Positions 1-5,953 of a DNA stretch of 14,880 nt are shown one piece after another. The first letter of the stretch is position 1; every line of letters starts with the position of its first letter. Both the position numbers and the translations under genes were made by a program. Source of the DNA: Chloroflexota bacterium (GTDB taxonomy: Bacteria; Chloroflexota; Anaerolineae; Anaerolineales; Anaerolineaceae); NCBI GenBank assembly GCA_023434145.1, contig JAEYTI010000049.1, positions 1 to 14,880 of the forward strand, read 5' to 3'. The notes below the pieces were generated by a model, which had not been told where the DNA came from, ran no database searches, and saw nothing but the letters and a program-made list of their open reading frames with translations.

Positions 1-166
1 CTGCATGCCCGGTGGGATCAGTATATTTCACGGGGTTATAGCGCGCATAACCGTACCGATTCCAATCCAGCGGATTGTAAGGATCTGGGACCAGCGTATC
101 GGGCTGGTTGAACTGCATTATACTAGGATCATACCAGCGGGCAACGTAATAGTACGAGCGCTGCAT
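1..166 (-). CDS. RHS repeat-associated core, C-terminal tip only (partial, runs off window)
   Basis: Read from 166 down to 1 this gives 55 residues with no stop, containing YYVARWYDPSIMQFNQPD and then NRYGYARYNPVKYTDPTGH. These are hallmarks of the end of the RHS/YD-repeat core, the beta-cocoon shell that encloses a polymorphic C-terminal toxin. In the family, the variable toxin starts just after the DPxGx motif, so the toxin would lie outside the window. The long N-terminal repeat region of a complete RHS protein is absent. The frame opens at an ATG immediately behind the flotillin terminator, without a visible Shine-Dalgarno sequence. That suggests an orphan or displaced RHS C-terminal cassette, or a gene remnant, rather than an expressed full gene. 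The frame is open back to the flotillin stop codon, so the exact start is uncertain. Confidence 0.8.
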   Translation of the reverse strand, partial: MQRSYYYVARWYDPSIMQFNQPDTLVPDPYNPLDWNRYGYARYNPVKYTDPTGHA

Positions 167-167
167 T

Positions 168-214
168 AAAAAGAAAAATGTGAGGGTTGTTGGGCCACTG
201 GCCCAACAACCCTC
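168..214 (-). terminator. Intrinsic terminator of the NfeD-flotillin operon
   Basis: On the minus strand, the 16-base arm GAGGGTTGTTGGGCCA is followed by its exact complement TGGCCCAACAACCCTC, with one base formally between them (in practice a loop of 3-5 bases). A T-rich run, ATTTTTCTTTTT, follows directly. It begins about 20 bases after the flotillin stop codon. The long stem plus T-tract is a textbook Rho-independent terminator. It also separates the RHS fragment from any upstream transcription. Confidence 0.9.
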
Positions 215-235
215 TTTGTTTTCATGCGATCTGGT

Positions 236-1660
236 TTAGATTTCCGCTTTCTCAGGCAGCTCGCCATTGTGAGGCTTCTGCGGGGCGGGTCTGCCCATGT
301 ATTCGGGCAGCTCAACGCCGGCCATAGCGGCGATCTCCTGGAGTGGGGGGAGGACCTTGACAAAGCCCGACACAAAATCTGCCGCGGCGTTGCCGCTGCC
401 GTTGTGCCCGCCGCCGTCCCACACGGTGATCTTGTCGATCTTCATGTTGGAGATGGCTTCTACCTGGGCGCTGACGATGTCGTTCAGTTTCTCGATCAGC
501 AGCAGGCTGGCGGCTGCCTTGGAATCGCCGTTGACGCTCTGCATCAGGCGCTGGTAGCCCTCGGCCTTCGCTTCGAGCAGCTTGCGCAGACCTTCGGCTT
601 CGGCCTCGTACTTCATCAGGATGCTGTCGGCCTGACCGCGCGCCTCGCGGCGAACACGCTCGGCGTTGGCTTCGGCGTCGATCTCCTGCTTGGTTTTGTT
701 GATTTCCTGCTGGGAAATTTCATCAGCCTTCAGCATAGCCATGCGGGTTTCGTACTCGGCCATCTGGATGGCTTTTTCGGCCTCGCGCTTGGCAACTTCC
801 GCGCGCTGCTGGGCAGTGGCTTTCTGAACTTCCAGCTCGGCGTTCGAAGCGGCAATTTCAGCCTGCGAGGCATTTTCGCCGCGCACGGCTTCCGCCTCGC
901 GCTGCTGGACGAAGATACGCTGGCTGGCCATGGCGGTCTTCTTACCCTTTTCGGCTTCGGCCAGGTTCTCAGATACGCGGATGGTCTCTTCACGCTTCGC
1001 ATCGGATTCACCGATGGAGCCCATCTTCGTCTGCTGCGCCACGTCGACCTTGGCGCGGTTGACGGCTTCGGACGCGGCCTTCTTACCGATGCTCTCGATG
1101 TAATCACTCTCATCGGTGATGTCGGTGATGTTGACGTTGATCAGGTACAGGCCGATCTTGTTGAGCTCGGGCTCCACGTTCTTGCGCACGGCATCCAGGA
1201 AGCTTTCGCGGTCCTGATTGATTTGCTCAATGGTCAGCGATGCGACCGTGAGACGAAGCTGGCCGAAGATGATTTCCTTCGCCATGGCTTCGATCAGGTT
1301 GGGGGTCAGGTTGACGAGGCGTTCCGCCGCGACGGTCATGATCTCGGGCTGCGTGCTGATGCCAACCGTGAACGTGCTGGGCACGTTGATGCGGATGTTC
1401 TGGAGCGACAGCGCATTTTGCAGCGGGATATTGATGGTCAGCGGAGTCAGGCTCATGTAGCGGTATTCCTGCACCACCGGCCAGATGAATGCCCCACCGC
1501 CGTGCATGGTCCTGCTCGACATGCCCTTGCCTACCCGCCCAGACACCACCAGGATTCTATCCGATGGGCAGCGTTTGTAGCGGCTGGTCATGAAGATGAA
1601 GGCGAAGAACAAGATGATGATAAATACGATGACCGCAAGGGTCAAAAGTGGCAAATCCAT
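236..1660 (-). CDS. Flotillin-like SPFH/Band 7 membrane scaffold protein
   Basis: The product has 474 aa. Residues 5-25 form one hydrophobic segment (LLTLAVIVFIIILFFAFIF) that anchors the protein. Residues about 30-190 form the SPFH domain (CPSDRILVVSG near the start, GGGAFIWPVVQ at 54-64). Residues about 195-375 are a long Ala/Glu/Lys-rich coiled coil typical of flotillins (for example REAEAVRGENASQAEIA). The C-terminal region carries KIDKITVWDGGG at 407-418, matching the flotillin KITV-D-GG element. Flotillins oligomerise at the inner face of the membrane and organise microdomains and membrane-protein turnover. The start is fixed by AGGAGG seven bases upstream of ATG. It lies 72 bases behind an NfeD-like gene in the same direction, the classical partner arrangement (compare YuaF-YuaG/FloT and YqiJ-YqiK). 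The length is close to the family norm. The family is certain; the exact subgroup (FloT or YqiK type) is not. Confidence 0.94.
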   Translation of the reverse strand: MDLPLLTLAVIVFIIILFFAFIFMTSRYKRCPSDRILVVSGRVGKGMSSRTMHGGGAFIWPVVQEYRYMSLTPLTINIPLQNALSLQNIRINVPSTFTVGISTQPEIMTVAAERLVNLTPNLIEAMAKEIIFGQLRLTVASLTIEQINQDRESFLDAVRKNVEPELNKIGLYLINVNITDITDESDYIESIGKKAASEAVNRAKVDVAQQTKMGSIGESDAKREETIRVSENLAEAEKGKKTAMASQRIFVQQREAEAVRGENASQAEIAASNAELEVQKATAQQRAEVAKREAEKAIQMAEYETRMAMLKADEISQQEINKTKQEIDAEANAERVRREARGQADSILMKYEAEAEGLRKLLEAKAEGYQRLMQSVNGDSKAAASLLLIEKLNDIVSAQVEAISNMKIDKITVWDGGGHNGSGNAAADFVSGFVKVLPPLQEIAAMAGVELPEYMGRPAPQKPHNGELPEKAEI

Positions 1661-1685
1661 CGAAAATCCTCCTGAGGTGTGGGGT

Positions 1686-1728
1686 CTAGCGTGTGGTGCT
1701 GTTACTTGCGCGCAGCACCACGCGTTAG
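1686..1728 (-). other. Imperfect hairpin between nfeD-like and flotillin genes
   Basis: On the coding strand, CTAACGCGTGGTGCTG and CAGCACCACACGCTAG pair around an 11-base loop. The inner nine base pairs are perfect and the outer stem has two A-C mismatches. No T-tract follows, and the flotillin ribosome binding site lies about 12 bases downstream, so this is not an ordinary terminator. It could stabilise the mRNA, tune flotillin against NfeD expression, or act as a partial attenuator. The structure is seen; the role is inferred. Confidence 0.6.
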
Positions 1729-1732
1729 CGAA

Positions 1733-2299
1733 TTAAGCAATATCGGTGGTTTGTTCGGTCACAACCAGGATTGTCCCGGCCGTGACAGACACCACTCGCA
1801 CGATGCTTCCCGTGGGGATGCGCTGGCCGTGCTCTGATACGGCGTCCAGCGTGCGCTGCGCTCCCTGTACGGTAACGGTGACGACCCCGGTGCCTTTTTC
1901 TGGGATCGTTAGATAAACAGAACCAACTTGCCCAATGGCGTTGGTTATAACCATTGTTCCTTCAGATTGGAGCCGGCGCATCTGCAAGAAGATCATACCG
2001 GTGGCCCAGGCGGTCAGCGCGCCGGCGCCCAGTGCGCCCAACAAGCTGACGATTTCTGAGGAGCCAATTTGCAGCAGCCCCATGCCCACCAGGCCAAACA
2101 TGGTAAAAAAGCCGGCGATGGATTGCAGCGAGAGGAAGCTTGCTCCGCCGGTGATACCTTCACCGCCCCCGCCATCCACATCCATGGAAACGTCCGGTGC
2201 ATCGCCCTGATCAATGCCGACCGCCATCAAAATGATGCGCAGCACGAGAATAGCGCCGCCAGCAACCGCGCAGATTAAGTAAATTGTATTCCACCCCAT
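1733..2299 (-). CDS. NfeD-like (YuaF-type) membrane protein, flotillin partner
   Basis: The product has 188 aa from the chosen start. Hydrophobic segments lie at about 5-28, 57-78 and 83-105. Between the first two is an Asp/Gly-rich loop (VDGGGGEGITGG). Residues about 117-183 are a beta-rich soluble domain (GSVYLTIPEKGTGVVTVTVQ ... IPTGSIVRVVSV) matching the C-terminal OB-fold of NfeD proteins. These proteins pair with SPFH proteins and are thought to assist in membrane organisation or membrane-protease control. The short N-terminus, without a serine-protease domain, fits the short (YuaF/NfeD1b) class. ATG at 2299 is chosen because GGAG lies five bases upstream. An in-frame GTG 45 bases earlier would add MVSTHVGMPGSAGEK but has no clear ribosome binding site. 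It is followed by the flotillin gene in the same direction, almost certainly one operon. Confidence 0.86.
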   Translation of the reverse strand: MGWNTIYLICAVAGGAILVLRIILMAVGIDQGDAPDVSMDVDGGGGEGITGGASFLSLQSIAGFFTMFGLVGMGLLQIGSSEIVSLLGALGAGALTAWATGMIFLQMRRLQSEGTMVITNAIGQVGSVYLTIPEKGTGVVTVTVQGAQRTLDAVSEHGQRIPTGSIVRVVSVTAGTILVVTEQTTDIA

Positions 2300-2429
2300 T
2301 TTTTCTCCAGCACTTCCTGGCATGCCCACGTGCGTGGATACCACTTGCGTAGACGGCCAGCCTGCAATGAAATTTCTTTATGAGAATTTGTCTGAACAAC
2401 GGCTGAGATGCCCGGGAGCTCTCAACATC

Positions 2430-2435
2430 ATTATA
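2430..2435 (-). promoter_or_regulatory. Candidate -10 box (TATAAT) for the NfeD-flotillin operon
   Basis: The 176-base gap between the GNAT stop and the NfeD start contains a perfect TATAAT preceded by CCTG. It is about 130 bases upstream of the NfeD ATG. No convincing -35 hexamer lies 16-18 bases before it; that position is a C-run. The rest of the gap holds a C/T-rich stretch behind the GNAT stop without a clear stem, so no intrinsic terminator is called for the upstream operon. Confidence 0.35.
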
Positions 2436-2475
2436 CAGGAAGTGCATGGAAAGGGGGGCGAAAAAAGGGGGCAGT

Positions 2476-3009
2476 TTATCGTTGTGCGCCGATCACATCG
2501 TCATGCAGGATGGAATAAATCTCCACATCCTGATGCCGGCCCTTGTTGTACCACGCCCCACGAGCGGTGCCTTCGTGCTTGAACCCGCACCTTTCTGCCA
2601 GCCGTCGAGAAGCGAGGTTGTCGGGATGGATGACCAACCGGATGCGGTTGACGCGTTTCGTCTCGAACAGGTAACGGACCAGCAGGTTCACGGCTTCGGT
2701 CGCCGCACCCTTTCCGCGGTGTTCGGGCGCATAAATGTGGTAAGAAAGTTCGTATTCGTCTAGATAGTTGACAGTCTTGAAGAATTCAATATGGCCGATC
2801 ATCTCGTTATTGGGCGCAACAATAACGAGCATACCCTCATCCTTGTTCCAAAAGCCTGTCTCTTGGTACTGCTTCTGGAAAGCAGTTTGGGCGATAATGC
2901 CTCGTGGAAAGAAATCTCCCCGGTTATCGATATCAACATGGTAGGTATATAACACATCGAGATCGGGTTCGCGCACAGGGCGAAGGGTGATTAATTTTCC
3001 TTTTAGCAT
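2476..3009 (-). CDS. GNAT-family N-acetyltransferase (RimJ/RimL type)
   Basis: The product has 177 aa, the usual size for a single GNAT domain. It opens with LKGKLITLRPVREPDLDVL, the typical first strand and helix. EYELSYHIYAPEHRGKGAATEA (85-106) holds motif A, with the acetyl-CoA pyrophosphate loop RGKGAA at 98-103. HPDNLASRRLAERCGFKHEG (128-147) is the characteristic N-x-x-S-x-x-x-x-E-x-x-GF-x-x-EG motif of RimJ/RimL-like enzymes. It transfers acetyl from acetyl-CoA to an amine, possibly a protein N-terminus, a small molecule or an antibiotic; the substrate cannot be read from sequence. The ATG is ten bases behind the stop of the ParB/Usp gene, and its AGGAGG overlaps that stop codon, so the two are translated from one mRNA. 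It is the last gene of that operon. Confidence 0.92.
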   Translation of the reverse strand: MLKGKLITLRPVREPDLDVLYTYHVDIDNRGDFFPRGIIAQTAFQKQYQETGFWNKDEGMLVIVAPNNEMIGHIEFFKTVNYLDEYELSYHIYAPEHRGKGAATEAVNLLVRYLFETKRVNRIRLVIHPDNLASRRLAERCGFKHEGTARGAWYNKGRHQDVEIYSILHDDVIGAQR

Positions 3010-3019
3010 GGCATCCTCC

Positions 3020-4777
3020 TTACCGGCAGATGAATACCGGCCTGCGGGTTGAGCGCAGCACGCGATCTACTGTGCTGCCAAAGATCGACTCATACACTGG
3101 GGAAGATTCGTACCCGCCCATGACGATAAAGCCGCAGTTCTGTGCTTCGGCATTGAGCACCACGGCGCGCGTGGGGTCGCCACCCTCTTCAATGTATGAG
3201 ACCTCGTTGATGCCGTGCTCGTTCAGGTAGGAGCGCGCCCGCTCCATGGAGGTGTTGATTTTCGTATCTGCCTTGGCAGTCACCACCGTCAGTGGAATCT
3301 TCCACGCGCCGGCCAGGTAGGTGGCGACGAACAGGGCTTCATCTGCTTTGCGACCGGGGCCGTACGCCAGCAGCGCGCCGCCGTCGAGGTTGAAACCCGA
3401 ATCTGGCACCGCCAGGATGGGCGAGCTGCACTGGCGGATCATCAAACGGGCGCCGGAGCGCAAACGTTTGAGCGGCTGGGTGGGTGGGGGGTAGTTCATG
3501 CGGAAAACGACCAGATCGACCCATGGCGAACGGCGGCAGATCAGCGGCGCGATGTCTTCCGCTTCTTCTACAATCAGGCGGCCAAAGATCCCGGCCTCAT
3601 CACAGCGGCGCAGAAACTCGCGCCGGATGGCAGTAATTTCTTCGGTATCCTTTGGCTCCCCAGGCCGCACCACGAGGATGCCCGTCAGGCGGGCTTCTTC
3701 GCGGCGGGCGACCTCTACTGCTATCTTCACCGCGGCCCAGCCGGCCAAATGCCGCTTGGTGACCGCGCCCGGCACGGTGACGAGCATATCGTCGAAGAGA
3801 TGGTCCAGGCGGTGGGGCGAGGGGTGCTCACTGCGCCACTGCCCGGGAGCAGGCCCGGGGGAAAGCGTATCGGGCACCAGCACGTCTGAGATGCGGTGGA
3901 GCAGGCGCGGCAGGCGGCGCTGCGGGCTGAACCGGGCGGAAAAATCCGCCGCCGCGCGGTCAACAGGCACTTCCCAGCCGATCTCACCGCCGCCGAGCTG
4001 GCTGCGATAGTCCATAATCCAGATGTACAGGTCGGTTTCGGTGCGGTGCGGGAAGTCGCGCAGCAGGTCACGCTCGCGGATAAGCTGCGCCAGCGGCAGG
4101 TAGACCGTATCGTACCAGTCGATGACAGCCTCCTCTTGCTTCACCTCGCGGCCCAGGCGCTCGCCCATGAAGTAACGGTGGACGGCGATGTGCTCATGCA
4201 GCTTCTGGTATTGCCCAGGGGCAGTGACCAGCAGGTTTGCGCCAGGGCGCAGATCATCGATGCGCGTGCGCGAGAGAAATTCGACGTACTCAGCCTTGAT
4301 GATGATATCGTCCGGGCGGTCGGTGGGGGAAGGCGGAACGCGCGTGTAGACCGGGATGACGTAGCCTTCGATGGTATCCGCGCCTAGCTCACGCGCCACC
4401 GATACGCGGTGGTGACCATCCAGCACGAAGTATACGTCGCCGATCTTGTAGGCTTCGATCGGCGGCAGGCCCGCCATGCGCTCTACGCCCAGCTTTACGC
4501 GCGCCCAGCGTTCGCGGTCCGATTCCTGGCGCGGGAGGAAGCTGCGGGTGAAATCGGTGTAGCGATTGACGCTGCCAACGATCGAATCCAGCGGGATCTC
4601 CTGCAAACGGCGGGCGGAGCCTTCGGTGGCGCGCAGCTTATGACGCACCTCGTCATAAGACATTAGTTCTTTGGGCTTGCCCTGGAAGGTGAGCAGGATG
4701 TTTTCCAGGCGTGCTTTTCGGCGCGCTTGATGGAAATCGTTTACCGCGCGGTGAAAAAGAGAAGGATGATCGTCCAT
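3020..4777 (-). CDS. ParB-like domain fused to tandem universal stress (UspA) domains
   Basis: The product has 585 aa and three modules. Residues about 58-145 form a ParB/sulfiredoxin-like domain with the box DGHHRVSVAR at 120-129 (YFVLDGHHRVSVARELGA), preceded by IPLDSIVGSVNR at 61-72. Residues about 146-325 are a linker of unknown fold, rich in aromatic and charged residues. Two UspA-like alpha/beta domains follow, at about 327-457 (ending CSSPILAVPDS) and 465-585 (ending GSTVDRVLRSTRRPVFICR). The last matches the Usp C-terminal GS-x-x-x-x-V-x-x-x-x-x-x-PV signature, although the usual G-2x-G spacing before it is altered. There is no signal peptide, so it is cytoplasmic. ParB-like domains can bind CTP or other nucleotides and Usp domains can bind ATP, so a nucleotide-sensing stress protein is plausible, but this is inference. 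ATG at 4777 is chosen for GGAGG seven bases upstream; a TTG start 87 bases earlier would overlap the preceding gene. Confidence 0.86.
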   Translation of the reverse strand: MDDHPSLFHRAVNDFHQARRKARLENILLTFQGKPKELMSYDEVRHKLRATEGSARRLQEIPLDSIVGSVNRYTDFTRSFLPRQESDRERWARVKLGVERMAGLPPIEAYKIGDVYFVLDGHHRVSVARELGADTIEGYVIPVYTRVPPSPTDRPDDIIIKAEYVEFLSRTRIDDLRPGANLLVTAPGQYQKLHEHIAVHRYFMGERLGREVKQEEAVIDWYDTVYLPLAQLIRERDLLRDFPHRTETDLYIWIMDYRSQLGGGEIGWEVPVDRAAADFSARFSPQRRLPRLLHRISDVLVPDTLSPGPAPGQWRSEHPSPHRLDHLFDDMLVTVPGAVTKRHLAGWAAVKIAVEVARREEARLTGILVVRPGEPKDTEEITAIRREFLRRCDEAGIFGRLIVEEAEDIAPLICRRSPWVDLVVFRMNYPPPTQPLKRLRSGARLMIRQCSSPILAVPDSGFNLDGGALLAYGPGRKADEALFVATYLAGAWKIPLTVVTAKADTKINTSMERARSYLNEHGINEVSYIEEGGDPTRAVVLNAEAQNCGFIVMGGYESSPVYESIFGSTVDRVLRSTRRPVFICR

Positions 4778-4832
4778 ACCGGCACCTCCATCACAGTGTG
4801 TATCCAGCAAGTGGTGGGGAAGGGGAGGGGGG

Positions 4833-5654
4833 CTAGTTCCACAAGGCCAGACGGCCTGCCACAATTTGTAAACTGGATTTCACATTCTCAAAATCGGGCG
4901 CGGAAGGTGCGCGGCGCAGATATTCTTCGAGGTACTGCGCGGAGAGGCGCATGGAACCGTTGTAGAGGTAAAGGTAGCCGAGATCGCGCAGGTGGAACTC
5001 ACGTTCCGGTTGCAGGCGCAAGAGGTGATGGATCACCGGGATGGCGGCGTCCCAATTTTCGCGCTGCACATACGCATTGCACAAGTTGGTGAGCATGCGC
5101 CCCAGCAGATCAATCGGGGCCACCGGATGCAACCACTTGTGCTGGAAGGGTCCCTGGTGCCCGGTGCTTTCTTTTACCAGCTTTGCACAGTCGGTATGCG
5201 AAAGGCGCAGCCCGGCGTTGAAGGGGTCGATCAGGATTTCGGTGCCGTTTTGATACACGCCAACGATGAAGTGGCCCGGCAACCCAATGCCATAGGCGGG
5301 CAGGCCCAGCCGCTGCGCCACCGCGATATAGAGGATCGATAGCGTGATGGGGATACCCTGTTTGCGGTCCAGTACGCGGTTGAGGTGGCTGTTCATCGGG
5401 TCGTGATAATCGGTGCGGTTGCCACGGAAGCGCATCTGATCGAACAGGAATTCCGAGATTGCATCAACGCGGTCTACCAGGCTGCTGCTGGCTTCGACGT
5501 AGGGGCGGGCCTTCTCCGCCAGTTTATCGAGCCGCGACAGATATCCGTTTACATCCAATAAAGGGAAGGCAATTGCACGCGAGAACTGGAGTGCGGCGCG
5601 CGGGATATTGATGACCGGTTGGCTAATTTCATCAGAGAGCGTAAAATCTTCCAT
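4833..5654 (-). CDS. SirB1-family protein (transglutaminase-like fold with TPR tail)
   Basis: The product has 273 aa. The SirB1 signature is clear: RKQGIPITLSILYIAVAQ at 97-114, then LPAYGIGLPGHF at 118-129 and IDPFNAG at 142-148. The matching PGHF and DPFN elements correspond to the His and Asp regions of the transglutaminase-like core. Residues about 185-250 (LLGRMLTNLCNAYVQREN, then RDLGYLYLYNGSMRLSAQYL) look like two TPR-type helical repeats for protein binding. The family (E. coli YchA/SirB1) has no firmly established reaction. There is no signal peptide or membrane segment. The start has only a weak AGGTG ten bases upstream. The next gene begins 55 bases after this stop with its own ribosome binding site, and the GNAT gene follows, so this is probably the first gene of a three-gene operon. 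Confidence 0.9.
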   Translation of the reverse strand: MEDFTLSDEISQPVINIPRAALQFSRAIAFPLLDVNGYLSRLDKLAEKARPYVEASSSLVDRVDAISEFLFDQMRFRGNRTDYHDPMNSHLNRVLDRKQGIPITLSILYIAVAQRLGLPAYGIGLPGHFIVGVYQNGTEILIDPFNAGLRLSHTDCAKLVKESTGHQGPFQHKWLHPVAPIDLLGRMLTNLCNAYVQRENWDAAIPVIHHLLRLQPEREFHLRDLGYLYLYNGSMRLSAQYLEEYLRRAPSAPDFENVKSSLQIVAGRLALWN

Positions 5655-5790
5655 TAATTACGAGCACCTGAACTAGGTCGAGCGGCAAACAGTCGAACAG
5701 TCGAACAAGGGTAGGGCAGAACCATCGGGTGTAATTGTCAACGCAAAATGGGTTTTTGTCCAGATGTAAATGAGAATCCATAATTGATTT

Positions 5791-5808
5791 TGATAACTAT
5801 AATTATCA
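5791..5808. promoter_or_regulatory. Operator-like 18-bp palindrome over both -10 boxes
   Basis: TGATAACTATAATTATCA has perfect TGATAA/TTATCA half-sites and only one mismatched pair inside. It covers the TATAAT at 5798-5803 on one strand and the TATAGT at 5801-5796 on the other. A repressor bound here would block both divergent promoters. The half-sites resemble Fur-type GATAAT/ATTATC sequences, but the spacing does not match the standard 7-1-7 box, so no regulator is assigned. Confidence 0.45.
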
Positions 5809-5881
5809 TAAACAATAACCGACAAAACATCAAATGAGAAATGGATATAGAATATTCTCATACGGATTTACGTACTGATCA

Positions 5882-5932
5882 GGTTTGCGTTTGTGTGGGA
5901 GTTACACAGCAACTCCCACACAAACGCAAACC
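5882..5932 (+). other. Perfect 22-bp hairpin in the leader of the beta-helix gene
   Basis: The bases at 5882-5903 (beginning GGTTTGCGTTTGTGTGGGAG) are exactly complementary to 5911-5932, leaving a 7-base loop ACACAGC. The stem ends about 11 bases before the GAGG ribosome binding site of the gene starting at 5954. No T-tract follows on either strand, so it is not a standard terminator for either direction. It would form a very stable structure in the 5' leader, suited to mRNA protection or translational control, or it could be a mobile palindromic element. Confidence 0.85.
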
Positions 5933-5953
5933 CACTCCAAGTAGAGGAACATC

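Larger units (their letters stand above)
5655..5953. promoter_or_regulatory. Divergent AT-rich control region between SirB1-family and beta-helix genes
   Basis: These 299 bases separate divergently transcribed genes, and 5740-5880 is strikingly AT-rich beside GC-rich coding DNA. Candidate promoter towards the beta-helix gene (+): TATAAT at 5798-5803, without a good -35. Candidate towards the SirB1 gene (-): TTGTCG at 5825-5820 and TATAGT at 5801-5796, spaced by 18 bases. TGAGAA occurs three times, at 5771 and 5835 (direct) and 5854-5860 (inverted, ATTCTCA). An 8-base unit AACAGTCG is repeated in tandem at 5688-5703. GAGG six bases before ATG 5954 serves the beta-helix gene. A 62-codon open frame here has no ribosome binding site and is not called. 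Confidence 0.6.

Noticed and set aside
224..1675. Long open frame (483 codons) antisense to the flotillin gene
   Set aside because: It mirrors the coding strand of an Ala/Glu-rich coiled-coil gene, has no recognisable domain, and its partner frame is a clear flotillin with a good ribosome binding site.
2300..2344. GTG-started 15-residue extension of the NfeD-like protein
   Set aside because: The downstream ATG has GGAG at ideal spacing and leads directly into the first membrane segment.
3020..4777. Chromosome or plasmid partition protein ParB
   Set aside because: Only the DGHHR box region is ParB-like; the helix-turn-helix DNA-binding part is not evident, Usp domains follow, and no parA or parS-like repeats are nearby.
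4778..4864. N-terminal extension of the ParB/Usp protein from a TTG codon
   Set aside because: The added residues are Pro/His-rich low-quality sequence, the codon lies within the SirB1-family gene, and a strong GGAGG precedes the downstream ATG.
5673..5861. 62-codon open frame in the divergent intergenic region
   Set aside because: No ribosome binding site; its sequence is translated AT-rich promoter DNA and overlaps the operator-like palindrome.
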